Source: Nocardiopsis sp. FIRDI 009 (lineage in GTDB: Bacteria; Actinomycetota; Actinomycetes; Streptosporangiales; Streptosporangiaceae). From it: 64,000 nucleotides of DNA. The DNA lies in NCBI RefSeq assembly GCF_003386285.1, contig NZ_QPNC01000007.1, positions 1 to 64,000 of the forward strand. Reading direction: 5' to 3'. How positions within the stretch are numbered: position 1 is the stretch's first letter; each line of letters starts with the position of its first letter. The notes under the pieces are model-generated. The model ran no database searches. It had not been told where the DNA came from and saw only the letters and a program-made list of their open reading frames with translations. Shown piece by piece: positions 54,295-62,902 of the stretch. The translations under genes were made by a program, and so were the position numbers.

Positions 54295-55497
54295 GTGCGG
54301 GGTGAAGGGTCGGCGAGACCGACGGTGCGGCGGTGGGCCGCGGCGGTCGCCCTGGCCCTGACGGCCACCGCCTGCCAGACCGGCCCCGCCGACGAGCGGT
54401 CCGACGGCGGACCGCCCGCCACCGAGCCCGCCGCCCCCGGACTGGGCCCCTACGAGAACGTGCCCTCGGCGGTGGAGGATCCCGCCGACCCCGAACTCCC
54501 CGAACCCCTGGTGGACGTGGAACGGCTGATGAGCGGCGGTCCTCCCCCGGACGGGATCCCGGCGCTGAACGACCCCGTCTTCGAGGACGTCGCCCGGGTC
54601 GACTGGCTGGAGGGCTCCGACCCGGTCCTGGGGGTGTCCGTGAACGGGGAGGAGCGGGCCTACCCGGTACGGATCCTCATCTGGCACGAGATCGTCAACG
54701 ACACCGTCGGCGGCGTGCCGGTGGCGGTCACCTACTGCCCCCTGTGCGACTCGGCGCTCGCCTTCGACCGCAGGGTGGGCGACCGGGTCCTCGACTTCGG
54801 GGTGTCGGGGATGCTCTACCACTCCGACCTGGTGATGTTCGACCGCCAGACGCACTCGCTGTGGCCGCAGATCGAGGGCCGCGCCGTGGCGGGAACCCTG
54901 ACCGGCACCGAACTCGACCGGGTGAGCGTGGCCGTCGTCTCCTGGGACCGGTGGCGGGACAGCCACCCCGACGGCGCCGTGCTCAGCCTGGACACCGGGT
55001 ACGAGCGCGACTACGGGCACAACCCCTACGTCGGCTACGACGACCCCGACACCGACCCCTTCCTGCTCGACACCGACGCCGACCCGCGCCTGCCCGCCAA
55101 GGCGCGGGTCATCGGCATCGGCTCCGACGACACCGCGCTGGCCGTTCCCGTCGACCGCGCCCTGGAGTCGGGCGTGGTGGAGACGGAGGCGGACGGCGAA
55201 CCCGTCACCGTGTGGGCGCAGGCGGGCCCGTCCTCGGCCCTGGACGACGCGTTGGTCGCCGAGGGGCGGGAGATCGCCGCCACCGGCGTGTTCCGACCCG
55301 ACCTGGACGGACGGGAGCTCACCTTCACGGCCGACGGCGACGGCTTCACCGACGACCAGACCGGCAGCCGCTGGAACATCCTCGGACACGCCGTGGACGG
55401 CGAACTCGAAGGACGGCGGCTCACCCCGGTCGACCACCTGGACACCTTCTGGTTCGCCTGGGTGGGATTCAGCCCCGAGACCGAGATTCTGAGGTGA
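54295..55497 (+). CDS. DUF3179 lipoprotein
   Basis: 400 residues from GTG with AGGAGG six bases upstream. Basic N-terminus, hydrophobic stretch and lipobox ATAC then QTG. The DUF3179 core is plain: ILIWHEIVNDTVGGVPVAVTYCPLCDSALAFDR, FGVSGMLYHSDLVMFDRQT, SLWPQ. The CPLC pair could be redox-active. DUF3179 proteins occur with TlpA/CcdA genes, as here. It faces outward on the membrane; role unknown. Confidence 0.88.
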   Translation: MRGEGSARPTVRRWAAAVALALTATACQTGPADERSDGGPPATEPAAPGLGPYENVPSAVEDPADPELPEPLVDVERLMSGGPPPDGIPALNDPVFEDVARVDWLEGSDPVLGVSVNGEERAYPVRILIWHEIVNDTVGGVPVAVTYCPLCDSALAFDRRVGDRVLDFGVSGMLYHSDLVMFDRQTHSLWPQIEGRAVAGTLTGTELDRVSVAVVSWDRWRDSHPDGAVLSLDTGYERDYGHNPYVGYDDPDTDPFLLDTDADPRLPAKARVIGIGSDDTALAVPVDRALESGVVETEADGEPVTVWAQAGPSSALDDALVAEGREIAATGVFRPDLDGRELTFTADGDGFTDDQTGSRWNILGHAVDGELEGRRLTPVDHLDTFWFAWVGFSPETEILR

Positions 55498-55499
55498 CG

Positions 55500-55658
55500 A
55501 TGAGAACCGCCCCGCGTCTCCGCCTGTCCGCGGCCGTGCTCGCCGCGGCCCTGGGCCTGTCCGCCTGTGCGGCGACCGGATCCGAGCCCGAGCCCGGATC
55601 CGGAACGGGAGGCCGGATCCGCGTTCGCCTTCGAGACCCGGACCCTGGACGGCGATGA
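55500..55658 (+). other. Lipoprotein signal peptide frame, cut off from its thioredoxin domain
   Basis: ATG 55500 opens a typical lipoprotein leader (APRLRLSAAVLAAALGLSAC) but runs to a stop at 55656. The matching thioredoxin domain continues in the +1 frame. Three ccggatcc repeats lie at the junction (55574-55622), where a one-base indel would restore the fusion. Confidence 0.6.
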
Positions 55659-56037
55659 GTTCGCGGGCGAGGAACTGCGCGGCGAACCGGTCGTGCTGTG
55701 GTTCTGGGCCCCCTGGTGCGTGGTGTGCCGGTCCGAGGCTCCCGGCGTGCTGGAGGCCGCCGACCGCTTCGACGGCCGGGTGGAGTTCGTCGGCGTCGCC
55801 GGACGCGGGGAGGTCGACGCGATGCGTCGGTTCGCCGCCGACACCTCCACGGACGGTCTGACGCACATCGTCGACGATGACGGCGGCATCTGGTCCGGGT
55901 TCGGCGTCTCCAGCCAGCCCGCCTTCGCCTTCCTGCGCCCGGACGGCACGTTCACCACCGTGACCGGCACCCTGACCGAGGACGATCTGGACGACCACGT
56001 GCGCACGGAGGTCCTGGCCGGGCGGGACGGCGGCTGA
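55567..56037 (+). CDS. TlpA/ResA-like thioredoxin domain protein (frameshifted from its signal peptide)
   Basis: Thioredoxin fold with active site WFWAPWCVVCRSEAP (CxxC), then VEFVGVAGRGEVDAMRRFA and the cis-Pro loop SSQPAFAFLRPDG. Such proteins act outside the membrane, reduced by CcdA. As it stands the frame opens at GTG 55567 without a signal peptide. The leader in frame 0 (55500) shows that the ancestral gene was a lipoprotein. A sequencing error is possible. Stop overlaps the ccdA start (TGATG). Confidence 0.75.
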   Translation: MRRPDPSPSPDPEREAGSAFAFETRTLDGDEFAGEELRGEPVVLWFWAPWCVVCRSEAPGVLEAADRFDGRVEFVGVAGRGEVDAMRRFAADTSTDGLTHIVDDDGGIWSGFGVSSQPAFAFLRPDGTFTTVTGTLTEDDLDDHVRTEVLAGRDGG

Positions 56038-56927
56038 TGGAGCAACTGCCCTACGCCATCGCGCTGACCGCGGGCGTGCTCGCCGTCCTCAACCCGTGCG
56101 GCTTCGCGATGCTGCCCGGATACGTCGGTCTGCTGGTCTCCTCCACCGACGGACACCCCGGTGGTCGGCTGCGGACACTCGGTCGGGCCCTGGCCACGAC
56201 CGCCGCGATGACCGGTGGCTTCACCGCCGTGTTCGCGCTCTTCGGCGCGGCGGTCGTGCCGCTGGCGATGTCGGTGGAGCAGCACCTTCCCTGGGCGACC
56301 CTGGTGATCGGCGCCGCCCTGGTCGGACTGGGGATCTGGCTCCTGACCGGGCGCGAGGTCGGGATCCTGCTGCCGCGTCCCGCTCCCGGGCGTCCGACCC
56401 GGTCGCTGCGCTGGGCGGCGGTCTACGGCGCCACGTACGCGATCGCGTCGCTGTCGTGCACCGTCGCGCCGTTCCTGGCCCTGACCACGAGCGCCACCGC
56501 CAGCGGCGGGGTTCTCGGACTGCTCGGTGTGTTCGCCGTCTACGCGCTGGGGATGGCCCTGGTGATCGGGGTCCTGACGGTCTCGGTCGCGCTGGCCCGT
56601 GACGCGGTCACCACACACCTGCGCCGTGCCCTGCCCTACGTGACGCGGGCCGGCGGCGCCCTGTTGGTGGTGGCCGGGGCCTACGTCGCCTACTACGGCT
56701 GGTTCGAGCTGCGCGTCCTGGCGGGTACGGCGGGAGCGGATCCGGTAGTGGAGACCGTCGTGCGCTGGCAGGGCGAGCTGTCCCGGCTCCTCCAGGGGGC
56801 CGGTGCGCTCTGGCTCCTCGCCGCCCTGGCCGTACCGGTCCTGGGCGCGGTGGTCGGAGCGCACCGGACCAGGCGCTCACGCGCGGCGGAACGGAACCGC
56901 TCCGAGGAGGAGGCGGGTCCGCGCTGA
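56037..56927 (+). CDS. ccdA: Cytochrome c biogenesis/thiol-electron transporter CcdA
   Basis: 296 residues, six to seven membrane helices. The paired redox cysteines are in NPCGFAMLPGY and SLSCTVAPF, the CcdA/DsbD-beta signature for moving electrons from cytosolic thioredoxin to exported thiol proteins. Overlaps the TlpA-like gene by one base, its expected partner. Confidence 0.92.
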   Translation: MEQLPYAIALTAGVLAVLNPCGFAMLPGYVGLLVSSTDGHPGGRLRTLGRALATTAAMTGGFTAVFALFGAAVVPLAMSVEQHLPWATLVIGAALVGLGIWLLTGREVGILLPRPAPGRPTRSLRWAAVYGATYAIASLSCTVAPFLALTTSATASGGVLGLLGVFAVYALGMALVIGVLTVSVALARDAVTTHLRRALPYVTRAGGALLVVAGAYVAYYGWFELRVLAGTAGADPVVETVVRWQGELSRLLQGAGALWLLAALAVPVLGAVVGAHRTRRSRAAERNRSEEEAGPR

Positions 56928-56959
56928 TCGGGCCGAGGAGGGGTCCGATCAGCGCGGAC
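56917..56959. terminator. Bidirectional terminator between ccdA and the thioredoxin gene
   Basis: Perfect 15-bp stem GTCCGCGCTGATCGG with its complement, 13-nt loop; overlaps the ccdA stop. Confidence 0.85.
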
Positions 56960-56962
56960 ACC

Positions 56963-57223
56963 TCACCCCGTCGCCCCGGCGACGCGGTCGATCTCCGCCA
57001 GGAGCCGTTCCGGAGCCGGGTTGCCCAGGGAGAACAGGCGGTCTCCGATCAGGAAGGCGGGGGTGCCCACCACCGTTTCGGGGACCCGAGTCCGGGGGTC
57101 GCTCAGATCGACGATCTCCACCGTGTGGGTCGGACGTCGCCGTACCACGAACGCGGCCAGCTCCAGCGCGCGTGCGCAGCCCGCACAGCCCGGGGCCACG
57201 AACACGCGCAGCGGCGGCGGCAT
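56963..57223 (-). CDS. Small thioredoxin/glutaredoxin-like protein
   Basis: 86 residues: VFVAPGCAGCARALELA gives a CxxC active site, and VVGTPAFLIGDRLFSLGNP the cis-Pro loop. A cytosolic one-domain thiol redox protein. It starts two bases after the stop of the Met-rich membrane protein, so they share a transcript. Confidence 0.85.
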   Translation of the reverse strand: MPPPLRVFVAPGCAGCARALELAAFVVRRRPTHTVEIVDLSDPRTRVPETVVGTPAFLIGDRLFSLGNPAPERLLAEIDRVAGATG

Positions 57224-57225
57224 CC

Positions 57226-57660
57226 TCAGTTCTTGCGGCGGCTGAGCGCGAACAGCACCCCGGCCGTCACCAGACCGTAGATCACGTGGCCCATCAGGCT
57301 CATCATCGTCATCTGATTGATCATGAACAGCGGCATCCCCATCATCATGGGCATCGCCACCAGCGGGCCGAGCACCCACCACAGCACCCCGTAGCCCGCA
57401 CCGGCCGCGAGGACCGCGCCGACCCGGTCGGCCAGCGATCCGGCGACCAGGCCGAACCCGGCACCGATCATCGCCGAGATGGCCAGGTGCACCACCATGC
57501 CGACCAGGGCGCTGTCGCTGCCCACCATTCCGGCGATCATGGGCAGCATCCCCATCATGGCCATGAGCGTTCCGAACACGATTCCGCCGCCGACACCGGA
57601 GACGGCGCTCCGCCACACGCGCGTCACGAGTGGTGCGGGGGATTGGGCGATGGTGGACAT
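57226..57660 (-). CDS. Met-rich four-helix membrane protein, copy 1
   Basis: 144 residues, ATG with GGAGG five bases upstream. Four hydrophobic helices; unusually many Met residues (LMAMMGMLPMIAGMV, AMPMMMGMPLFMINQMTMMS) and a conserved MGHxxYGLV near the end. It aligns throughout with the protein at 58837. Family not recognised. Met clusters in membranes often bind Cu(I), so copper handling is a guess. Transcribed away from the Crp/Fnr gene between the copies. Confidence 0.7.
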   Translation of the reverse strand: MSTIAQSPAPLVTRVWRSAVSGVGGGIVFGTLMAMMGMLPMIAGMVGSDSALVGMVVHLAISAMIGAGFGLVAGSLADRVGAVLAAGAGYGVLWWVLGPLVAMPMMMGMPLFMINQMTMMSLMGHVIYGLVTAGVLFALSRRKN

Positions 57661-57739
57661 CTCTACCTCCGTCGGGTCCGGGGCAGAGCCCCAGCGAACG
57701 TTGCGGGCCCCACACAACCGACCGCGCCGGCACCGCGTC

Positions 57740-57755
57740 TGTGCCCGCGGGCACA
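57740..57755. promoter_or_regulatory. Palindromic Crp-type site between the Met-rich gene and crp-like gene 1
   Basis: Perfect palindrome TGTGCCCGCGGGCACA; TGTG-N8-CACA fits the Crp-family core. Lies 80 bp before the Met-rich gene and 120 bp before the regulator, suggesting autoregulation. Confidence 0.5.
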
Positions 57756-57874
57756 CAACGCCGAATCCCCCGGGAAACCGCGTACGCCGCCCCAACGTGG
57801 GATAACGTCCAACCGAGACGACCGTCCGCACGGCGCGCACCGCCGAAGGGCACGCCCTCCGACGACGAGGAACC

Positions 57875-58618
57875 GTGATCCCCATGTCGCCACAGACACC
57901 AGCGGCCATGAACCGCGCGCTGAGCATGCTCGGTGGTCGTGAGGACCCCCGCCTGCAACAGGCCGCCTGGGTCGCCCGCTGTGTGGGCCGCGGTCACGCC
58001 ACGCCCCTGAGCGGCGACGACGTCTCCGCGCTCGCGTCGGTCCTGCGCAGGCGCAGCGTGCCCCGCGCCGGACTGGTGTTCGGCGCCAAACCGCACACGG
58101 CCGGGGTGTGGATCGTGCGCTCGGGCCACGTCGAACTGACCGCCGGATCCGGCCCGGGCCGGGTCGTGGTGCAGATCCTGCGCCCGGGGGACGTGGACGG
58201 CGACATCCAACTCCTGTTGGACATGCCCCTGCCCTACACCGGCCGGGCGCTGGAGGACGCCGAGATCCTGGAGCTGGACCCCGAGGAGTTCGAACGCCTG
58301 CTGGCCACGCACCCGGCCGTGGCCCGGCGCTGGCTGTCGAGTGTGGCCGAACGCCTCAACACCAGCCACATGCGCATCCTCGGGCTGCTCGGCCGCTCCC
58401 TCACCCAGCAGACGGCGCAACTGCTGCTGGACGAGGCCGACGGGGACGTCGTCGAACTTCCCCAGCGCACCCTGGCCGCCATGCTGGGTGTGCGCCGACC
58501 CTCGTTGAACAAGGTCCTCAAGGAGTTCGAGAAGGACGGGCTGATCGGGGTGCGCTACGCGGCGATCGACCTGGTCGACCGCCGCGCCCTGGCCCGCCGC
58601 GCGCACGGCCGCGGCTGA
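57875..58618 (+). CDS. Crp/Fnr family transcriptional regulator 1
   Basis: 247 residues. An N-terminal cyclic-nucleotide-binding-like beta-roll (LVFGAKPHTAGVWIVRSGHVELTAG, LRPGDVDGDIQLLLDMPLPYTGRALEDAEIL) and a C-terminal HTH (LPQRTLAAMLGVRRPSLNKVLKEFEKDGLIGV). No FNR-type cysteine cluster at the N-terminus. GTG 57875 has GAGGA upstream; ATG 57884 is possible. The recognition helix reads RRPSLNK, lacking the Arg-Glu pair of E. coli CRP, compatible with a TGTC rather than TGTGA half-site (inference). Confidence 0.88.
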   Translation: MIPMSPQTPAAMNRALSMLGGREDPRLQQAAWVARCVGRGHATPLSGDDVSALASVLRRRSVPRAGLVFGAKPHTAGVWIVRSGHVELTAGSGPGRVVVQILRPGDVDGDIQLLLDMPLPYTGRALEDAEILELDPEEFERLLATHPAVARRWLSSVAERLNTSHMRILGLLGRSLTQQTAQLLLDEADGDVVELPQRTLAAMLGVRRPSLNKVLKEFEKDGLIGVRYAAIDLVDRRALARRAHGRG

Positions 58619-58731
58619 CCCGTGGGGCCGAGCGGTCACCGGCCCGGGGGCGGTGCCCGGTCGTGTCCCTCTCCTCCCCCTGAGCCGGATGGTGGCGCGA
58701 GCGCCCGGCACCGGGCGGGCGAGCCCGAGAG

Positions 58732-58747
58732 TGTCAGACCGCTGACA
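58732..58747. promoter_or_regulatory. Candidate Crp/Fnr-family operator, site 4
   Basis: TGTCAGACCGCTGACA, perfect TGTCAG-N4-CTGACA inverted repeat, 90 bp upstream of Met-rich copy 2. Confidence 0.6.
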
Positions 58748-58836
58748 GCCTCCGCCCCGTACCCGGCACGCCGTGGTGGGCTGGCGGGTGAGCGTTCCGC
58801 TCCCCTGGTGCGGACCGAACTCATGGAGGTGTCGCC

Positions 58837-59271
58837 ATGTCGACGATCGCGCACGCGCGCTCGCACGCGCTCACCCACGCCTGGCGGGGCGTCGTCGCCG
58901 GGCTCGCCGGAGGTGTGGTCTTCGGCGTGCTCATGGCCATGTCCGGCATGCTCCCGATGGTCGCCATGCTCGTCGGCAGCCAGAGCGCCCTGGTCGGCGC
59001 GGTGGTCCACCTGGCGATCTCCGCCGTCGTCGGTCTGGTGTTCGGACTGCTGGCCGGTGCCGTCGCCGACCGGGCGGGCGTGACCGTCGCGGCGGGGCTG
59101 GTCTACGGCGCCGCGTGGTGGGTCCTCGGCGCGCTGATCCTGATGCCCGCCATGCTCGGCATGCCCCTGTTCCCGATGAACGCGACGGCGATGATGAGCC
59201 TCATGGGCCACCTCGCCTACGGCCTGGTCGCGGCTCTGGCGTTGTACGGACTGAGCCGGAGTGAGGTCTGA
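58837..59271 (+). CDS. Met-rich four-helix membrane protein, copy 2
   Basis: 144 residues, same length and pattern as the protein at 57226 (MSTIAxxxxxALVTxxW start, GGxVFGxLMAM, GMLPMxA, SALVGxVVHLAISA, GMPLFxxNxxxMMSLMGHxxYGLV). SD GGAGG six bases before the ATG. Preceded by operator site 4 and followed by the second Crp/Fnr gene. Same unknown role as copy 1. Confidence 0.7.
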   Translation: MSTIAHARSHALTHAWRGVVAGLAGGVVFGVLMAMSGMLPMVAMLVGSQSALVGAVVHLAISAVVGLVFGLLAGAVADRAGVTVAAGLVYGAAWWVLGALILMPAMLGMPLFPMNATAMMSLMGHLAYGLVAALALYGLSRSEV

Positions 59272-59326
59272 GTGGGCCGATCCCGTACCGGCGGCTCCGC
59301 CCGCGGTGGACACGGACGGAGCCGCC

Positions 59327-60025
59327 GTGACTGACCACTGGTGCCTGTCCGAGAGCGCGCTGTTCCAGGACCTGGAGCAGGAGCGGATGGAGCAGATCAG
59401 CGCCCGCGTCCCCCCGCGCTCGATCTGGCCGGGCCAGGTGGTCCGCGTCCCCGACGAGACGTTGGAGGCCCTCTACGTCGTCCAACGCGGGCACGTCCGG
59501 CTCTTCCGGGTCCTGGAGGACGGGCGGACCGTCACCACCGCGATCGCCGGGCCCGGGTCCGTGTTCGGCCACATGGCCCTGCTGGGGCTGCGGATGAGCG
59601 GCACGTGGTGTGAGGCCGTCGGCGAGGGCCGGCTGTGTGTGATGAGCGCCGACGACGTCCGGCGGCTCCTGCTGTGGGATCCACGGGTGGCCGTACGGCT
59701 CATCGAACAGCTGGGGGCGCGGATCACGGACCTGGAGGAGCGGCTGACCGACACCGTGGCCAAGAGCGTCCCCGAACGCACCGCGGCGACACTGTGCAGA
59801 CTCGTCGAGCCGCTCGATCCCGGGCACCGTCCCGTCGCGGTGCGCCTGACTCACGAGCAGCTGGCCCGCCTGACCGGCACCACCAGGGAACGCACCACGC
59901 GGGCGCTGGGAGAGCTGGCGCGACGGCGCCTGGTGCGCCCGCGCCGGGGGACGCTCCTGGTCCTCGACCGGCCGGGGCTGTCGGCGTTCGCCGACCGGGA
60001 CCGTTCCGAGGTGTGGACGGTGTGA
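59327..60025 (+). CDS. Crp/Fnr family transcriptional regulator 2
   Basis: 232 residues. Effector domain (VVRVPDETLEALYVVQRGHVRLFRV, GPGSVFGHMALLG) and HTH (LTHEQLARLTGTTRERTTRALGELARRRLVRP) with an Arg-Glu pair as in E. coli CRP. Three cysteines (DHWCLSE, TWCEAV, RLCVMS) could sense redox state, though their spacing is not that of FNR. GTG 59327 chosen for its GGAG six bases upstream; a GTG at 59261 overlapping the previous stop is the alternative. Confidence 0.85.
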   Translation: MTDHWCLSESALFQDLEQERMEQISARVPPRSIWPGQVVRVPDETLEALYVVQRGHVRLFRVLEDGRTVTTAIAGPGSVFGHMALLGLRMSGTWCEAVGEGRLCVMSADDVRRLLLWDPRVAVRLIEQLGARITDLEERLTDTVAKSVPERTAATLCRLVEPLDPGHRPVAVRLTHEQLARLTGTTRERTTRALGELARRRLVRPRRGTLLVLDRPGLSAFADRDRSEVWTV

Positions 60026-60231
60026 GGGTCGACGACCTCGTCGTCCCGCCTGTCGGTGACGCGTCGGAGACACGGCGGAACCTCCCCGAACCGGTCGACC
60101 CGATCCCCCGGCCCCGGACACGGGACCCGTCTCACATGATGGACACACCCGCCTCGGATGATGCATGGTGATGCCCCGGGCGGCGCGCACCGGCGCCGTG
60201 CGGAACGGCCACGCGTTGGGAGCGTCCGCCC

Positions 60232-61317
60232 ATGTCACAGCGAGTACCCGGAGTGATCTCCCGGACCAGGGGAGAACCCGTCGAACTGACCACGGTCGTC
60301 GTCCCCGACCCCGGCCCCGGCGAGGCCGTGGTCGCCGTCCGGGCCTGCGGGGTGTGCCACACCGACCTGCACTACCGCGAGGGCGGTATCAACGACGAGT
60401 TCCCCTTCTTGCTCGGCCACGAGGCCGCCGGCGTGGTGGAGTCCGTCGGGCCGGACGTCACCTCGGTCTCCCCCGGGGACTTCGTGGTCCTCAACTGGCG
60501 GGCGGTGTGCGGGAACTGCCGCGCCTGCCGCCGGGGACACCCCCAGTACTGCTTCGACACCCACAACGCCACCCAGCCGATGACCCTGGAGGACGGCACC
60601 GCGCTCTCCCCGGCCCTGGGGATCGGCGCCTTCGCCGAGAAGACCCTCGTGGCGGACGGACAGTGCACCCGGGTGGATCCCGCCGCCTCCCCGGCCGCGG
60701 CCGGGCTGCTCGGCTGCGGGATCATGGCGGGCATCGGCGCCGCCGTCAACACCGGCGGGGTGGGCCGGGGCGACTCGGTGGCCGTCATCGGATGCGGCGG
60801 CGTGGGCAACGCCGCGGTGGCCGGGGCCCGCCTGGCCGGAGCCGCGCGGATCATCGCCGTGGACCTGGAGGAGCGCAAGCTCGACTGGGCCCGGGGGTTC
60901 GGCGCCACACACACCGTCAACGCCCGCGACACCGACCCGGTCGCGGCGATCCGCGAGCTCACCGGCGGGTTCGGCGCCGACGTGGTCATCGACGCCGTCG
61001 GGCGGCCGGAAACCTACGAGCAGGCCTTCTACGCCCGCGACCTGGCGGGCACCGTCGTCCTGGTCGGCGTGCCCACCCCGGACACGCGCCTGGACCTGCC
61101 GCTGTCGGACGTGTTCGGGCGCGGCGGCGCCCTGAAGTCCTCCTGGTACGGCGACTGCCTGCCCTCGCGCGACTTCCCCACGCTCGTCGACCTCTACCTG
61201 CAGGGCCGTCTGGACCTGGACGGGTTCGTCACCGAGGAGATCGGGCTGGGCGACGTCGAGGCGGCGTTCGCCCGCATGCGGCGCGGCGAGGTGCTGCGGT
61301 CGGTGGTGCGACTGTGA
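60232..61317 (+). CDS. S-(hydroxymethyl)mycothiol dehydrogenase (formaldehyde detoxification)
   Basis: 361 residues, zinc-dependent medium-chain dehydrogenase. Catalytic zinc ligands in [11 protein letters not shown] and [10 protein letters not shown], structural zinc in [15 protein letters not shown], Rossmann loop [17 protein letters not shown]. The opening [23 protein letters not shown] is typical of MscR/AdhE2, which oxidises S-hydroxymethylmycothiol with NAD. The mycothiol-conjugate hydrolase gene that often follows is absent. SD GGGAG eight bases upstream. Confidence 0.92.
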   Translation: MSQRVPGVISRTRGEPVELTTVVVPDPGPGEAVVAVRACGVCHTDLHYREGGINDEFPFLLGHEAAGVVESVGPDVTSVSPGDFVVLNWRAVCGNCRACRRGHPQYCFDTHNATQPMTLEDGTALSPALGIGAFAEKTLVADGQCTRVDPAASPAAAGLLGCGIMAGIGAAVNTGGVGRGDSVAVIGCGGVGNAAVAGARLAGAARIIAVDLEERKLDWARGFGATHTVNARDTDPVAAIRELTGGFGADVVIDAVGRPETYEQAFYARDLAGTVVLVGVPTPDTRLDLPLSDVFGRGGALKSSWYGDCLPSRDFPTLVDLYLQGRLDLDGFVTEEIGLGDVEAAFARMRRGEVLRSVVRL

Positions 61318-61341
61318 CCGCGCGGGCGGGGACCGACACGG

Positions 61342-61384
61342 CGCCCCTCCGCCACGGGACGGCGTGTCCCGCGGCGGAGGGGCG
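61342..61384 (+). terminator. Terminator after the mycothiol dehydrogenase gene
   Basis: Two-tier hairpin: outer 12-bp CGCCCCTCCGCC/GGCGGAGGGGCG, inner CGGGAC/GTCCCG. Confidence 0.85.
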
Positions 61385-61450
61385 TTCGGGCGGAGGCCCC
61401 CCGACGACCGGAGGAGCAGAGGACCACCGCGGCCGTTGGAGTGACCGGCG

Positions 61451-61753
61451 TCAGCCGGTGTAGTTCGGGTCGGCGGGCACGGGGGAGGCCGGCGGTGCGA
61501 CATCCACCCCTTGCTCGGCCAGCACCTCGTCGTACTCCGCGTCGAGTTCCCTCTCCGCCTCCTGGCACTCCTCCAGCGTCTCGAACTCGTAGTTCGAGGG
61601 GTCCACGCCGAGGGACTCCGCCAGCGAGGCGACCGACGTCCGGCACGCACCGAGCTCCGCTGGTACCCCGTCCGCGTCGGCCAGGACCGGGGAGGCTCCG
61701 AGGAACGTCGCCGCCGCGGCTCCGGCGGCGAGGAAGGCGTACTTCAGTCGCAT
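61451..61753 (-). CDS. Small secreted acidic protein
   Basis: 100 residues, ATG with GAAAGG seven bases upstream. Signal peptide MRLKYAFLAAGAAAATFLG with an AxA-type site near ASPVLA. The mature part is Glu-rich and helical with two cysteines (GACRTS, EECQEA), likely one disulfide, and ends in a Pro-rich tail. No family recognised. Confidence 0.7.
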   Translation of the reverse strand: MRLKYAFLAAGAAAATFLGASPVLADADGVPAELGACRTSVASLAESLGVDPSNYEFETLEECQEAERELDAEYDEVLAEQGVDVAPPASPVPADPNYTG

Positions 61754-61863
61754 GATCGACCTTTCGTTACGTTGCGTTGTCTGTGATGATTCGCGACGGC
61801 CGGAGTCTCCCCCAACCGCCTCAGACCGGTTCCGCCCCGTGCGCGCGGAACCCGTCCCGCCCC

Positions 61864-62637
61864 TCACGCGGAGATCTCGACCGGGGTGCCGATCGGCAGG
61901 TTCTCGGCCATCCAGGTGATGTCCTCGTTGGAGACGCGGACGCACCCGTGGCTCACCCGCTGTCCCAGAGCGCTCTCGTCGTTGGTGCCGTGCACCGCCA
62001 ACTGGCCGGGGCCGCCCGCGAACGTCTCCAGCGACTCGGAGAACCCGCTGAGGCCGAAGGCGTAGACGCCGTAGGGCCCCTCGGGGTCCGGCGGCTGGAG
62101 CAGCTCGGTGAAGTAGTAGCGGCCCTCCGGGGTGGGCGTCTCGCTCTCCCCGGTGCCGATGACCCCCGAGCGCACCTCCTCCTCTCCCTCCAGAACGGTG
62201 AACGCGAACTCCGACACGTCGACCTCCACCCGGTAGTCGGTGCTGGTCAGTGTCACCTCGTCGCTGCGCACCCAGCCGGTGGTGCCGTTGGGTCGGACCG
62301 GCAGGAGCACCTCCAGCCACAGGCCCTCGTCGCGCTCGACGAGGAAGGTGCGGTCGGCGCCGAACTCGTTCGGGTTCGCCAGCGTCTCGAGCACCTCGTC
62401 CCCGCCCTGTTCGACCCGGACGTCGATCGAGTCCCCGGTGACCGTGGCGATCTGGACGCCCGACACCTCGGCGGCACCCGTGTCCACGGCTCCCTCGGAG
62501 GACTCCCCTCCCGCCTCCCGCGAGGCGGTGGACGAGCACGCCGTGAGGGCGACCAGGAGCGCGGTCGTCACCAGCGGCGGCGGGGCCGCGCGCGGTCCGG
62601 ACCGGGCCAGGCGCGGGAGCAGCGAAGGTCGACGCAT
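61864..62637 (-). CDS. L,D-transpeptidase (YkuD) lipoprotein
   Basis: 257 residues. Lipobox LTAC followed by SST, a linker, an SH3-like beta region (TGWVRSDEVTLT), then the YkuD catalytic domain with HGTND and SHGCVRVSNED (nucleophile Cys). Builds 3-3 peptidoglycan cross-links or attaches lipoproteins outside the membrane. The start is uncertain: ATG 62637 or an ATG three codons upstream, both with weak SD. Confidence 0.92.
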   Translation of the reverse strand: MRRPSLLPRLARSGPRAAPPPLVTTALLVALTACSSTASREAGGESSEGAVDTGAAEVSGVQIATVTGDSIDVRVEQGGDEVLETLANPNEFGADRTFLVERDEGLWLEVLLPVRPNGTTGWVRSDEVTLTSTDYRVEVDVSEFAFTVLEGEEEVRSGVIGTGESETPTPEGRYYFTELLQPPDPEGPYGVYAFGLSGFSESLETFAGGPGQLAVHGTNDESALGQRVSHGCVRVSNEDITWMAENLPIGTPVEISA

Positions 62638-62902
62638 GGGAACCATCCGGGTTCGTGTGGCGGGCACCCCCGGACGGTGGTCCGCTCCGGAGGCGTGCGG
62701 GACTCGTCCGGCCCGGTGTCACCCGGTCGGACGGTCATGAACTCTGGCGCACGAATGTGTGGATCCTGTGTGCTCGCCGTGTGGGACCCGTGTTCTGACC
62801 TGGGAGCCGTGCCCGGGCCCCGTCCGCGGGCGTCCCCGCCCCGGTCGGCGCGGCGTACGATCAAGCCGCGCCAGCGTTCCCACGAACGAGCGGAGGACCC
62901 CC

